A stretch of DNA of 64,000 bases, taken from the NCBI GenBank assembly GCA_963664465.2, contig CAXXSU010000002.1, forward strand, positions 372,001-436,000, written 5' to 3'. The notes under the pieces are model-generated. The model ran no database searches. It saw only the letters and a program-made list of their open reading frames with translations, and was not told the origin of the DNA. Below, in pieces: positions 1 to 8,712 of the stretch. This stretch comes from CAVOAK01 sp963664465 (lineage in GTDB: Bacteria > Pseudomonadota > Alphaproteobacteria > UBA8366 > CAVOAK01). The stretch's first letter is position 1. Every line of letters begins with the position of its first letter. The position numbers and the translations under genes are program-made.

Positions 1-494
1 TTAACCGCGCCAACGATGGCCAGTACGGCGCCAGTCCGCATGCCTCGCGAAGCATCGTCGAACGCATTCACGAGCGCGATGTAGCCGACGTAGAGGAAAA
101 GCAAAATAAGAACCGACGTTAGTCGAGCGTCCCAGACCCACCAAGTGCCCCAGGTCGGTTTGCCCCATAGCATGCCGGAGGCAAGGCAAATGACGGTGAA
201 AGCCGCACCGATCGGCGCGCTCGACTTGGCTGCGAGGTGCGCAAGCGGATGCCTCCAGATGAGTGCGACGGCACTGGCGATTGCCATGTTGGCGTAAATG
301 AACATTGCCATCCATGCCGACGGCACATGCACATACATGATCCGCACCGTTTCACCTTGCTGATAGTCCGCAGGCGAAGCGAATATTGCAAAATAGAGAC
401 CGGTAATCAGGCAGCCAACAGTCACCCACGCGCACCACGGCAGGATCGCGTTCGCTGCCTTCAAGAACCGGTTCGGATTGGCAAACCGCTGCAT
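1..494 (-). CDS. ccmC: Haem exporter subunit CcmC (C-terminal part outside window)
   Basis: The minus strand reads as an open frame from an ATG at 494 to the window edge (about 164 codons, no stop). It contains the haem-handling tryptophan-rich motif WGTWWVWDARLTS and an upstream VHVPSAWMAM segment, both typical of CcmC in cytochrome c maturation system I. CcmC is an inner-membrane protein that binds haem in its periplasmic WWD loop and helps load it onto CcmE. Several hydrophobic segments are visible. It follows ccmB after a 94-bp gap in the usual ccmA-ccmB-ccmC order. The family is normally about 240 residues, so roughly the last third lies outside the window. The assignment rests on motif and gene order. 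Confidence 0.93.
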   Translation of the reverse strand, partial: MQRFANPNRFLKAANAILPWCAWVTVGCLITGLYFAIFASPADYQQGETVRIMYVHVPSAWMAMFIYANMAIASAVALIWRHPLAHLAAKSSAPIGAAFTVICLASGMLWGKPTWGTWWVWDARLTSVLILLFLYVGYIALVNAFDDASRGMRTGAVLAIVGAV

Positions 495-588
495 AGCGTA
501 CCTATAAATCGTATCAGCGTCGGGTTCGTAAAGGGTTTTGCGACGAAATCGCAGCCTGTTGAACGCCCGTCATTCCTCGATCCTTGCG

Positions 589-1257
589 TTATGTGAGGGC
601 TTGGCGCAATGCGGTCGCTGCCGCCCATGGCGCAAGTGGCAGAGCAGCGATCAACATCGCGCCCAAAATCAACAGATGCGGACGCACGACTAAGCCGGCG
701 ATGCCGGCGTCGATCGCGGCAACACCGAAAATGAGGACTGGGATGTAAAGCGGCAGTACGAGTAGCGATATCAATACGCCGCTACTGCGTGCGCCAAGCG
801 TAAGCGCGGCACCGACCGCGCCGATCAGGCTCAGCGTCGGCGTACCGATGGCCATTACTGCTATTAGGACCAGGAAGCCGTCGGCTGGCAGCCGCAATGC
901 GACCGCAAGAATGGGCGCCGCCACAATAAGCGGCAAGCCTGCAACCAGCCAATGTGCTGCGACCTTTGCCAGAACGATGAGCTCGAGGGGCGGCGCCGAC
1001 ATCACCAGAAGGTCCAGAGATCCGTCGTCAAAATCGCTTTGAAAGAGCCGGTCGAGAGAAAGCATGGTCGCGAGCAGCGCGGTTACCCAGAGCACGCCCG
1101 CGGCAATGCGCGCCAGGACGCCTGGTTCGGGTCCGACGGCAAAGGGAAAGAGAGAGACCGTGATGACGAAAAACATGACGAGAACGGCCACGTCTGAACT
1201 TTGCCGCATGGCCAGCTTTAGATCGCGGAGCAAAATTTGCGCGAGTGCGTGCGTCAC
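589..1257 (-). CDS. ccmB: Haem exporter subunit CcmB
   Basis: The 222-residue product is very hydrophobic with about six membrane segments, and opens with an ALAQILLRDLKLAMRQ-type cytoplasmic start typical of CcmB. The SDFDDGSLDLLVMSAPP stretch near residues 75-90 is a family hallmark. CcmB is the membrane partner of the CcmA ATPase in the ABC complex that releases holo-CcmE from CcmC during c-type cytochrome assembly. Its start overlaps the ccmA stop by four bases, indicating translational coupling. Length matches the family (about 220 residues). No damage is seen. Confidence 0.95.
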   Translation of the reverse strand: MTHALAQILLRDLKLAMRQSSDVAVLVMFFVITVSLFPFAVGPEPGVLARIAAGVLWVTALLATMLSLDRLFQSDFDDGSLDLLVMSAPPLELIVLAKVAAHWLVAGLPLIVAAPILAVALRLPADGFLVLIAVMAIGTPTLSLIGAVGAALTLGARSSGVLISLLVLPLYIPVLIFGVAAIDAGIAGLVVRPHLLILGAMLIAALPLAPWAAATALRQALT

Positions 1258-1907
1258 GTCGGAGCTGACTCAGATTGCGCCCCGCCAAGTGGCGCGAAGC
1301 TGCGGAGATCGAGTTCGGATGGAGACTCCGTCGTCAATGCACCATGCGCCGCCAAGACCACAATTCCGCCCTCCGCACGATGGCTGCTGATCACGGATTG
1401 AAGCGTTGCGACGGCCTCCTCGTCCAACGATGTCGTCGGTTCATCCAGAAGCCATAACCGTGACTGGCTGGCGATCAGCCGTGCCAACGTCAACCGCCGC
1501 CGCTGCCCGGCCGACAGCAGCCGTACAGGCACATCGGCCAGATTGGCGAGAGCAAATGTCTCGAGCGCATTGCTGCATCCGTTCTCGCTCGACCGGAGAG
1601 ACGCCGCGAAAGCCAGATTTTCGGTCACTGTGAGCAGTGGCTTAAGCGCATTCTGGTGCCCAACATAGTGAAGGCTAGCGCGATGTAAGTGCAAATCGTC
1701 GGTTATATCCCGTTCGTTCCAGAGTATTGCGCCGGATTCCAACTGCAGGAGCCCTGCCATGACGCGGAGAAGGCTTGACTTGCCGCTAGCGTTCGGTCCC
1801 CGCAACACAAGAGCGTCACCGTCGCTGACCGAGAATGACAGGCGTTCGAACACCGTCTTCTCGCCTCGGACGCAGACCAACTCGTTGCCGGAGAAGCGCT
1901 TAGCCAT
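1254..1907 (-). CDS. ccmA: Haem ABC exporter ATP-binding protein CcmA
   Basis: The 217-residue ABC ATPase has Walker A GPNASGKSS (about residues 38-46), signature LSAGQRRRLTLARL (about 131-144) and Walker B LWLLDEPTTSLDEE, all in order. With CcmB it forms the ABC transporter of cytochrome c maturation system I. ATP hydrolysis drives release of haem-loaded CcmE. It is the first gene of the minus-strand ccm block and overlaps ccmB by 4 bp. The region upstream (1908-2396) is shared with the divergent acnA gene and holds several hairpins. The length is normal for CcmA and no key residue is missing. Confidence 0.95.
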   Translation of the reverse strand: MAKRFSGNELVCVRGEKTVFERLSFSVSDGDALVLRGPNASGKSSLLRVMAGLLQLESGAILWNERDITDDLHLHRASLHYVGHQNALKPLLTVTENLAFAASLRSSENGCSNALETFALANLADVPVRLLSAGQRRRLTLARLIASQSRLWLLDEPTTSLDEEAVATLQSVISSHRAEGGIVVLAAHGALTTESPSELDLRSFAPLGGAQSESAPT

Positions 1908-2019
1908 GTTGGGGTCCCCTCGCGCCCAGTCGGAGCTGCAGCATCACACATATATCATAGCAATCAGCCGGCGCGGGAGATGCCGGTCGGGGCCTATGCA
2001 TCGATCTCCGTCGTCATAC

Positions 2020-2056
2020 AAAAAAGGCGGCTGCTAGGGTTGGGTCAGCAGCCGCC
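2020..2056 (-). terminator. Rho-independent terminator, minus strand
   Basis: GGCGGCTGCT (2026-2035) and AGCAGCCGCC (2047-2056) form a perfect 10-bp stem with an 11-nt loop. Six A residues precede it on the plus strand (2020-2025), giving a U-run after the hairpin on the minus-strand transcript. It therefore terminates something transcribed leftward from within 2057-2396, not ccmA, which begins after it. No protein gene is evident there, which points to an untranslated RNA. Confidence 0.75.
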
Positions 2057-2140
2057 TAAAGTCGTGCGACCAAGTATGGGTCGCGTGCGGAGGCTGTCAG
2101 GGCAGCCTCCCTGAGAGGGGAGGTCTCAGTGCCTACCATT
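2026..2140 (-). ncRNA. Candidate structured small RNA upstream of ccmA/acnA
   Basis: Upstream of the terminator at 2020-2056, the minus strand can form further stems: GCGACC/GGTCGC (2066-2071 with 2079-2084) and GGAGGCTG/CAGCCTCC (2089-2096 with 2103-2110). An alternative stem, CCTCCC with GGGGAGG (2106-2111 with 2117-2123), reuses the same CCTCC bases. Consecutive stems ending in a terminator with a U-run fit a leftward small RNA of about 100-150 nt. The two mutually exclusive stems could also act as a switch. I do not recognise the family; it does not resemble the conserved SRP RNA tetraloop region. The 5' end and promoter are not determined. Confidence 0.4.
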
Positions 2141-2396
2141 CTGTCCGGCAAGTGTGAAAATCGTTGGCCGAGAATAGGGCGATTCCGTGGCAATTTCGCC
2201 TCGGCTGCAGGATCGGTCTCGATTTCTTTCGGGGCTGCTGCGAAGCCCGGCGGCGAATCTGCATCGCGGTTGTCATGTACCGGTGAAGTTGTTTCCCTAT
2301 AATATCGGTCGCAGCGCCGGCGCGACGCAGGAACAGGTCGTCCAAGGGGTTACTGATCACCGCCGCTAGCAAGCACATGGCTGAGGGAGGCAAACC

Positions 2397-5075
2397 ATGA
2401 TTGGCCAGGATACCTTAAAGACTCGGCGGACCCTCGATGTGGGTGGCCGCGCATATGACTACTTCAGTCTCGATGCGGCGTCTGAGACGCTGGGCGATAT
2501 TTCCTCGTTGCCCTACACACTTAAGGTCTTGCTGGAAAATCTGCTACGCTACGAGGACGGGCGCAGTGTGACTGTCGAAGACATCAAGGCACTCGCACAG
2601 TGGCTCGATACCCGCAGCAGCACCCGTGAAATCGCCTTCCGGCCTGCGCGGGTCCTCATGCAGGACTTCACGGGTGTTCCGGCAGTTGTGGATTTGGCGG
2701 CGATGCGCGACGCCATGGTCGCGATGGGCGGCGATCCGGAAATGATCAACCCGTTGTCGCCGGTGGATCTCGTGATCGACCATTCAGTCATGGTCGATGA
2801 ATTCGGTAGTCCCGGAGCCTTCCAGAAGAATGTAGAAATGGAGTTCGCGCGCAATCGCGAACGCTATGAATTTTTGCGCTGGGGGCAGGATGCCTTCGAT
2901 AACTTCCGCGTCGTCCCGCCCGGTACGGGCATTTGCCATCAAGTGAATCTCGAGCATCTCGCCCAGACGGTCTGGTCGAGCGAGGAGGAGGGACGCACGT
3001 TCGCCTATCCCGACACGCTGGTCGGAACCGACAGTCACACCACCATGGTAAATGGCCTGGCTGTGCTTGGTTGGGGAGTCGGTGGCATCGAGGCCGAGGC
3101 CGCCATGCTTGGACAGCCGATCTCGATGCTGATTCCAGAGGTTATCGGGTTTAAATTGACCGGGACGCGTCCGGAAGGTGCGACGGCGACAGATGCGGTT
3201 TTGACGGTAACGCAAATGCTGAGAGCCAAAGGCGTTGTCGGCAAATTTGTCGAATATTTTGGCTCGGGACTCGAAAACTTGACGCTCGCCGACCAAGCGA
3301 CGATCGCCAATATGGCACCGGAATATGGTGCGACCTGCGGCTTTTTCCCAATCAGTCAGGCAACGCTCGACTACTTAAAATTGACCAGCAGAGAGGCTTC
3401 TCGCATCGCGCTCGTCGAGGCCTACGCCAAGGCGCAGGGAATGTGGCGCGACGATACGACGCCGGAGCCGCACTTCAGCGATACCTTGGAGCTCAATCTC
3501 GCTGCGGTGGAGCCTTCATTGGCGGGTCCGAAGCGGCCACAGGACCGAATCGGCTTACGAAACGCGGCCGCTGCTTTCAGCGGCGGATTTGAAGACCTTT
3601 CAAGCCGCGCGGAGCAGCGTGAGATAGCGGTCTCAGGCGCGAATTATGCGCTCGCCGACGGTGCCGTCGTGATCGCTTCGATTACAAGCTGTACGAATAC
3701 GTCCAATCCCAGCGTTTTGGTGGCCGCGGGCCTCGTCGCGAAGAACGCGCGCGAGCGCGGCCTCAAGGTTAAGCCGTGGGTCAAGACGTCGTTTGCGCCT
3801 GGCAGTCAAGTCGTGACCGACTATCTCGTGGCGAGCGGCCTGCAGGATCATCTCGATGCAATGGGCTACAACCTCGTCGGGTACGGTTGTACGACCTGCA
3901 TCGGTAATTCAGGACCGTTGTCCGAGCCGATTTCGACGGCCATCGAGGAGGGCGACCTGACAGTTGCTGCCGTACTTTCCGGCAATCGTAATTTCGAAGG
4001 TCGAATTCATCCGCTGACACGCGCAAACTATTTGGCATCGCCGCCGCTCGTCGTGGCATACGCGCTGGTCGGCTCGATGAATGTCGATTTACCAACCGAT
4101 CCACTCGGCAGGGATAACGACGGCAACCCTGTCTATTTGAGGGATATTTGGCCATCGAGCAAAGACGTTCAGGCGATCATCGACGAGATTATTACGCCGG
4201 AAATGTACGCGCGGCGATATGCGGACGTATTCAAGGGTGATGAGAAATGGCAGTCTATCGCTACGGAGGAAGGCCGCACGTATGGCTGGCAGATCGGTAG
4301 CACATACGTCCAAAATCCACCCTATTTCGAGAATATGTCGAGCGAGCCGGACGCTATCGAGAACGTTGAGGGCGCACGGCTTTTGGTGCTTCTCGCCGAT
4401 TCCGTCACGACCGACCATATTTCGCCGGCCGGGGCCATCAACGCGGACTCGCCGGGCGGCGAATATCTCGTCTCCCACCAGGTTCCACCGCGCGAATTCA
4501 ACTCCTATGGGTCACGGCGTGGGAATCATGAAGTCATGATGCGCGGGACATTTGCGAACATCCGCATCCGCAACGAGTTGGCGCCAGGAACGGAAGGCGG
4601 AGTTACGAAACATCATCCATCCGGTGACGTACTGCCGATTTACGAGGCGGCGATGCGCTACAAATCCGAGGGCGTGCCGTTGGTCGTTGTCGGCGGCCGG
4701 GAGTACGGGACTGGTTCGTCGCGCGACTGGGCGGCCAAAGGCACACGCTTACTTGGTGTTAAAGCGGTGATCGTCGAGAGTTTCGAGCGAATCCACCGCT
4801 CCAATCTCGTCGGCATGGGTCTGCTCCCCTTGCAGTTTAAGGACGGTGTAAATCGAAAATCGCTGCGTCTTGAGGGGAGTGAAATGTTCGACCTCAAGGG
4901 TCTGGACGCCGGCATCTCGCCTGGTATGGACGTCTCCTGCCGCATTACGCGGGCTGACGGAACATCTGAGGATATCATGTTGACCTGCCGCATCGATACG
5001 CTCGACGAGGTCGACTATTATCGTCATGGCGGAATTCTCCATTATGTCCTGCGCTCCATGATGTCGAGCGCCTGA
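2397..5075 (+). CDS. acnA: Aconitate hydratase AcnA
   Basis: The 892-residue protein is a full-length AcnA-type aconitase, which interconverts citrate and isocitrate through cis-aconitate in the TCA cycle. The [4Fe-4S] cysteines are visible in ITSCTNTSNPSVL (about residue 432) and GCTTCIGNSGPL (about 498 and 501), at the positions expected for AcnA. The C-terminal swivel domain starts near ARLLVLLADSVTTDHISPAG and carries the YGSRRGNHEVMMRGTFANIR segment. The ATG at 2397 is preceded by AGGGAGG with 6-nt spacing, which fixes the start. It is transcribed divergently from ccmA. No defects were found. Confidence 0.98.
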   Translation: MIGQDTLKTRRTLDVGGRAYDYFSLDAASETLGDISSLPYTLKVLLENLLRYEDGRSVTVEDIKALAQWLDTRSSTREIAFRPARVLMQDFTGVPAVVDLAAMRDAMVAMGGDPEMINPLSPVDLVIDHSVMVDEFGSPGAFQKNVEMEFARNRERYEFLRWGQDAFDNFRVVPPGTGICHQVNLEHLAQTVWSSEEEGRTFAYPDTLVGTDSHTTMVNGLAVLGWGVGGIEAEAAMLGQPISMLIPEVIGFKLTGTRPEGATATDAVLTVTQMLRAKGVVGKFVEYFGSGLENLTLADQATIANMAPEYGATCGFFPISQATLDYLKLTSREASRIALVEAYAKAQGMWRDDTTPEPHFSDTLELNLAAVEPSLAGPKRPQDRIGLRNAAAAFSGGFEDLSSRAEQREIAVSGANYALADGAVVIASITSCTNTSNPSVLVAAGLVAKNARERGLKVKPWVKTSFAPGSQVVTDYLVASGLQDHLDAMGYNLVGYGCTTCIGNSGPLSEPISTAIEEGDLTVAAVLSGNRNFEGRIHPLTRANYLASPPLVVAYALVGSMNVDLPTDPLGRDNDGNPVYLRDIWPSSKDVQAIIDEIITPEMYARRYADVFKGDEKWQSIATEEGRTYGWQIGSTYVQNPPYFENMSSEPDAIENVEGARLLVLLADSVTTDHISPAGAINADSPGGEYLVSHQVPPREFNSYGSRRGNHEVMMRGTFANIRIRNELAPGTEGGVTKHHPSGDVLPIYEAAMRYKSEGVPLVVVGGREYGTGSSRDWAAKGTRLLGVKAVIVESFERIHRSNLVGMGLLPLQFKDGVNRKSLRLEGSEMFDLKGLDAGISPGMDVSCRITRADGTSEDIMLTCRIDTLDEVDYYRHGGILHYVLRSMMSSA

Positions 5076-5157
5076 GGCCTCCGACTCCGCTAGACAGGCG
5101 CGTCTCTCACAGTCATTTGATTCGTCGGTGATGGCGGCCGCCATTACGTTCACCCCC

Positions 5158-5880
5158 ATGCGACGACTTCTCTTGACCGGCGCGCTTTGCCTGATCGTGG
5201 TCGGATTGATGCCAATCTCGACGGCCCGTTCCGGGGAAGTGCCGATAGTTGTCGAGCTTTTCACGAGCCAGGGTTGCTCTTCCTGCGTTCCGGCGCAGGC
5301 CTATATGCGTAGGCTTGCGAAGCGAGATGACGTCATCGCACTTGAGTTTCATGTCGACTATTGGGACTACATTGGTTGGAAGGATCGCTTTGCCCGACCT
5401 GAATTCACCGCCCGTCAGCATCAATATCGGCAGACTCTAAATTCGCGCTACGTCTACACGCCGCAGATGATCATCAACGGTAGCGTCCACAACGTCGGGT
5501 CCGACATCGAGGAAGCTGAGCGCCAGATCAGCAAGTTTCGCAAGATTGCCAATACAGGGCCAGAAGTGACGCTACGCCACATTGGCGACAACATTTTGGT
5601 TGCTGTCGGCGAAGGACATACCGCGACGTCGGTTGATGTCTATTTCGTCACCTACGACGACGAACACACAACCCACGTGACGCACGGCGAGAATGCGGGC
5701 GTTGCTCTCGTCAATGCGCGAGTTGTCCGCGATATGCACCGCATTGGCCAGTGGGACGGTACCGCGAAACAATACACCGTCTCCTTGGCCGGAAAGATTG
5801 GCGATGGCGGCTGCGCTGTGTTCATACAGATGCCCGGCGGACCGATACAGAGCGCGCAGTCGTTGGCCTTCGCTAAATAA
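5158..5880 (+). CDS. DUF1223 (thioredoxin-like fold) secreted protein
   Basis: The product starts MRRLLLTGALCLIVVGLMPI, a clear signal peptide. It continues with VVELFTSQGCSSCVPAQ, where the CSSC pair sits as in thioredoxin-like DUF1223 proteins. HVDYWDYIGWKDRFARPEF and VYTPQMIINGS are family motifs. About 240 residues is normal for the family. An upstream in-frame ATG exists at 5128, but the hydrophobic leader fits the start at 5158 better. The function of DUF1223 is not firmly known; a periplasmic thiol-disulfide role is an inference from the fold and the CxxC-type motif. It lies 82 bp after acnA and converges with htpG. Confidence 0.85.
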   Translation: MRRLLLTGALCLIVVGLMPISTARSGEVPIVVELFTSQGCSSCVPAQAYMRRLAKRDDVIALEFHVDYWDYIGWKDRFARPEFTARQHQYRQTLNSRYVYTPQMIINGSVHNVGSDIEEAERQISKFRKIANTGPEVTLRHIGDNILVAVGEGHTATSVDVYFVTYDDEHTTHVTHGENAGVALVNARVVRDMHRIGQWDGTAKQYTVSLAGKIGDGGCAVFIQMPGGPIQSAQSLAFAK

Positions 5881-5889
5881 GCAGAGTCA

Positions 5890-7800
5890 CTACTCGGCTG
5901 CGAGGCTCTTACCCATCACCTCAGTCATGCGCCGGGAAAATGCAATCGGATCCGGAATGGGCTCGCCTTCGAGAATTCGGGCCTGATCGACGAGCAGCAA
6001 CGCCGCATCCTTAAGTCGGTCGGGTGCGCCAGGTTCTTTAGCCTTTGCAGCAAGCTCGCGGATCAGCGGGTGCGTCGGGTTTACTTCCAATATACGCGGT
6101 GCGACCGCATCGAGTTGCTTATGTGCCTTGAGGAGGCGGGCCAGATGCATATCCAGGTCGCCGCTATCTGCGACCAGGCAGACTGCGCTGTCGGTAAGCC
6201 GCTCCGACGCCCTGACATCTTTCACTTGGTCATCCAGCGCCTGTTTCAGGAGCGCGATCAAGAGTGCCATATCGCCTTCTGGGGCCGTTTCGGCCTTGCT
6301 GTTGGTATCGGCGACCTCAATGCCCGACAGGTCGGTGTCTCCTTGCGTAATCGACCGTAGGTGAAGGTCATCGATTTGGCCGACTGCAGGAACCCAAAAC
6401 TCGTCTACCGGATCGGTCAGCAACAGGACTTCTATGCCACGTGCTTTGAAGCCTTCAAGGTGCGGACTATTGGCGATGCTCTCTAGCTCTTCACCGATGA
6501 TGTAGTAAATTGACTCTTGGCCTTTTTTTATCCTCTGCTTGTAGTCCTCAAGGCTCGTAAGGTCTGCTCCGTTGGTCGAATGGAAGCGGCAAATCTTCAG
6601 CAATGCTTCGCGATCCGCAGTTGACTCGTAGACGCCTTCCTTGAGGACGGCGCCGAAGTTTTCCCAGAACGCGGCGTAGGCCTCCGGCTCCTTCTCCGCT
6701 TTCTTTGAAAGGTCTGTGAGAAGCCGCTTCGTAATCCCCGATCTAATCTTGGCGACGACGCGATTGTTCTGCAGCATCTCGCGGCTGATGTTGAGGTCTA
6801 GGTCTTCGGAGTCGATGACGCCTTGTAGAAAGCGCAGCCATACCGGCAATAAGCCTTTGCAATCGTCGGAAATGAACACTCGTTTTACGTAGAGCTTTAC
6901 CCGTAGCCGGCGTTCGGACTCGAACAAGTCGAAGGGCCTGACGGAGGGAATAAACAACAGCCCGGTGTAAGAAATCACACCTTCTGCACGCATGTGCAGC
7001 GTCAGCCAAGGGTCATCGGCCGCGTGTGCGACGTGATGATAAAACTCCTTATATTGCTGTGCCGTGATGTCTTTCCGGGCGCGCGTCCAGAGGGCCGAGG
7101 CTGTGTTGAGCGGGCCCTCAGGCTCATCTTTCCCCTTGCCCGCTGCCTTAAGGGTTATGGGAAAGGAGATGTGATCGGAATAGGTGAGGATGATTTGTCG
7201 GAGCCGCGCCTCTTCGAGAAATTCACTCTCTCCCTTTCGCAAATGCATGACGACTGTCGTCCCAGGGCCGTCACGCTCGGATTCCGAAATCGTAAATTCG
7301 CTCTTTCCGTCCGATTGCCAGAACCATGCCGTTGCCTCGCCGGCCCGTCGAGAAATAACCTCGACGCGGTCTGCAACCATGAATGCCGAATAAAACCCGA
7401 CACCGAATTGGCCGATCTGAGAGATACCCTTGCCCTTTTCATCGCCAAGCTCGCCAAGAAATGCTGCTGTGCCGGATTTCGCGATCGTCCCGAGATTTTC
7501 GACCAGTTCGTCCTGTGTCATTCCGATACCGTTGTCGGCGACCGCAATGGTTCGTGCCTTGGCGTCGATTGAAACCTCGATTTGAAACCCTTGATCGCCC
7601 GATGCCCCCGATGCCAGTGAGGGTTCGGTGAGAGCGGCATAGCGCAAGCGTTCGCAAGCGTCGGAAGCGTTGGAGATCAGCTCGCGGAGAAATATCTCTT
7701 TGTCGCTATAAAGTGAGTTCGCGACGATATCGAGGAGACGGCTGACTTCCGCCTGGAATTGCCGGCTCTCGCCGGCGTCGCGTGTTTTTGCCTTTGCCAT
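5890..7800 (-). CDS. htpG: Molecular chaperone HtpG (Hsp90)
   Basis: The 636-residue protein has the GHKL ATPase motifs of Hsp90: DKEIFLRELISNASDACERL (about residues 27-46, with the catalytic Glu), VADNGIGMT, and GQFGVGFYSAFMVADRV as the lid/G-box. The middle domain (FDLFESERRLRVKLYVKRVF) and C-terminal dimerisation domain follow. It assists folding of client proteins in the cytoplasm. The frame is open 41 codons further upstream, but MAKAKTRDAGESRQFQAE at 7800 matches known Hsp90 starts and has a GAGGG upstream. The 3' end converges with the DUF1223 gene 10 bp away. Such genes are often under sigma-32 control; no clear heat-shock promoter was identified. Confidence 0.97.
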   Translation of the reverse strand: MAKAKTRDAGESRQFQAEVSRLLDIVANSLYSDKEIFLRELISNASDACERLRYAALTEPSLASGASGDQGFQIEVSIDAKARTIAVADNGIGMTQDELVENLGTIAKSGTAAFLGELGDEKGKGISQIGQFGVGFYSAFMVADRVEVISRRAGEATAWFWQSDGKSEFTISESERDGPGTTVVMHLRKGESEFLEEARLRQIILTYSDHISFPITLKAAGKGKDEPEGPLNTASALWTRARKDITAQQYKEFYHHVAHAADDPWLTLHMRAEGVISYTGLLFIPSVRPFDLFESERRLRVKLYVKRVFISDDCKGLLPVWLRFLQGVIDSEDLDLNISREMLQNNRVVAKIRSGITKRLLTDLSKKAEKEPEAYAAFWENFGAVLKEGVYESTADREALLKICRFHSTNGADLTSLEDYKQRIKKGQESIYYIIGEELESIANSPHLEGFKARGIEVLLLTDPVDEFWVPAVGQIDDLHLRSITQGDTDLSGIEVADTNSKAETAPEGDMALLIALLKQALDDQVKDVRASERLTDSAVCLVADSGDLDMHLARLLKAHKQLDAVAPRILEVNPTHPLIRELAAKAKEPGAPDRLKDAALLLVDQARILEGEPIPDPIAFSRRMTEVMGKSLAAE

Positions 7801-7925
7801 TTGACGGCCCTCAGGTCTGGGTTCAGCCTCAGCGATATATGAGAGATGTAATGCGCCTTGCAACCCCGCAATTTGGCCGATAGGCCTAATGTCCCAATTC
7901 AGAATACATCGCTTGGATTCCATAA

Positions 7926-8594
7926 ATGGAAGATGACTTTGCCAATGACCGTGAGCAGTTGATCGCCGAAATCGAGGCCGAGATGTGCACGCTTCGCGAC
8001 ATCTTCGGCAAGGCGAAACTCAACACCGCCGTGGTCGAAGCGATGTTAAAGGTGCCGCGCCATGAGTTTGTGTCGGGCGAACAACAGGGATCCGCGTATC
8101 TCAACCGGCCTCTGCCGATCGGATACGGACAGACGATTTCGCAGCCCTTTTTGGTTGCGGCAATGACCGATATGTTGGAGCTAAGCCCGTCAACATGTGT
8201 GTTGGAACTGGGCACGGGGTGCGGTTATCAGACCGCTATCCTGGCCGGGCTGGCGCATCTGGTGTTTAGCGTCGAGTTGGTACCTGAATTAGCGAAATCG
8301 GCGGACGGGCGGCTCAGGAGGTTAGGGTACGGCAATGTCCGCATTCGCGGCGGCGATGGCTGGCGCGGTTGGCCTGAACACGCGCCCTATGGCGCGATCA
8401 TCGTTACCGCCGCTGCCCCTGAGATACCAGCTGCACTTATCAATCAGCTCGGGCCTGGGGGACGCATGGTGATTCCGATTGGTGCTCCAGGAATGACTCA
8501 GACTCTGACGTTGGTAGAGAAGGATGCTGCAGGAATTGTAACCGAGCACGAAGGCTTGCCTGTCGCATTTGTGCCGCTGATCAAGTCGGACTAA
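7926..8594 (+). CDS. pcm: Protein-L-isoaspartate O-methyltransferase
   Basis: The 222-residue cytosolic protein methylates isoaspartyl residues in damaged proteins using S-adenosylmethionine, starting their repair. Motif I is VLELGTGCGYQTAILAGL (about residues 98-115). The upstream VPRHEFV and PLPIGYGQTISQPFLVAAM segments and the C-terminal LINQLGPGGRMVIPIG are strong PCMT signatures. The length is typical. It is divergent from htpG, so the two stress-related genes share a 125-bp intergenic region. A paralogue with a signal peptide lies at 61808-62605. Confidence 0.95.
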   Translation: MEDDFANDREQLIAEIEAEMCTLRDIFGKAKLNTAVVEAMLKVPRHEFVSGEQQGSAYLNRPLPIGYGQTISQPFLVAAMTDMLELSPSTCVLELGTGCGYQTAILAGLAHLVFSVELVPELAKSADGRLRRLGYGNVRIRGGDGWRGWPEHAPYGAIIVTAAAPEIPAALINQLGPGGRMVIPIGAPGMTQTLTLVEKDAAGIVTEHEGLPVAFVPLIKSD

Positions 8595-8712
8595 TCTCTG
8601 AACACGTTGGTTAAGCCCCGTCCGGTATCCAGTCCCTAATCCGCACATCAAGTGGGCCGTGTTAGCAAAATCTCTTGCGCGAGCGGCCTATTAACCGGTT
8701 CTATGGCTGCCG

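Larger units (their letters stand above)
1908..2396. other. Divergent ccmA/acnA intergenic region
   Basis: This 489-bp gap separates ccmA (minus) from acnA (plus). No convincing protein-coding frame is seen; the 86-codon minus-strand frame at 2133-2393 lacks recognisable features. The gap contains a perfect GC-rich hairpin next to a T-run on the minus strand (2020-2056) and three more stem-loops (2066-2084, 2089-2110, 2106-2123). A TATAAT hexamer lies at 2298-2303 on the plus strand, about 95 bp before acnA, and could be its -10 element, but no good -35 sits at normal spacing. The acnA ribosome-binding site is AGGGAGG at 2384-2390. Confidence 0.6.

Noticed and set aside
2133..2393. 86-codon minus-strand frame between ccmA and acnA
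   Set aside because: It has no recognisable features or ribosome site. The structured-RNA explanation fits the terminator better.
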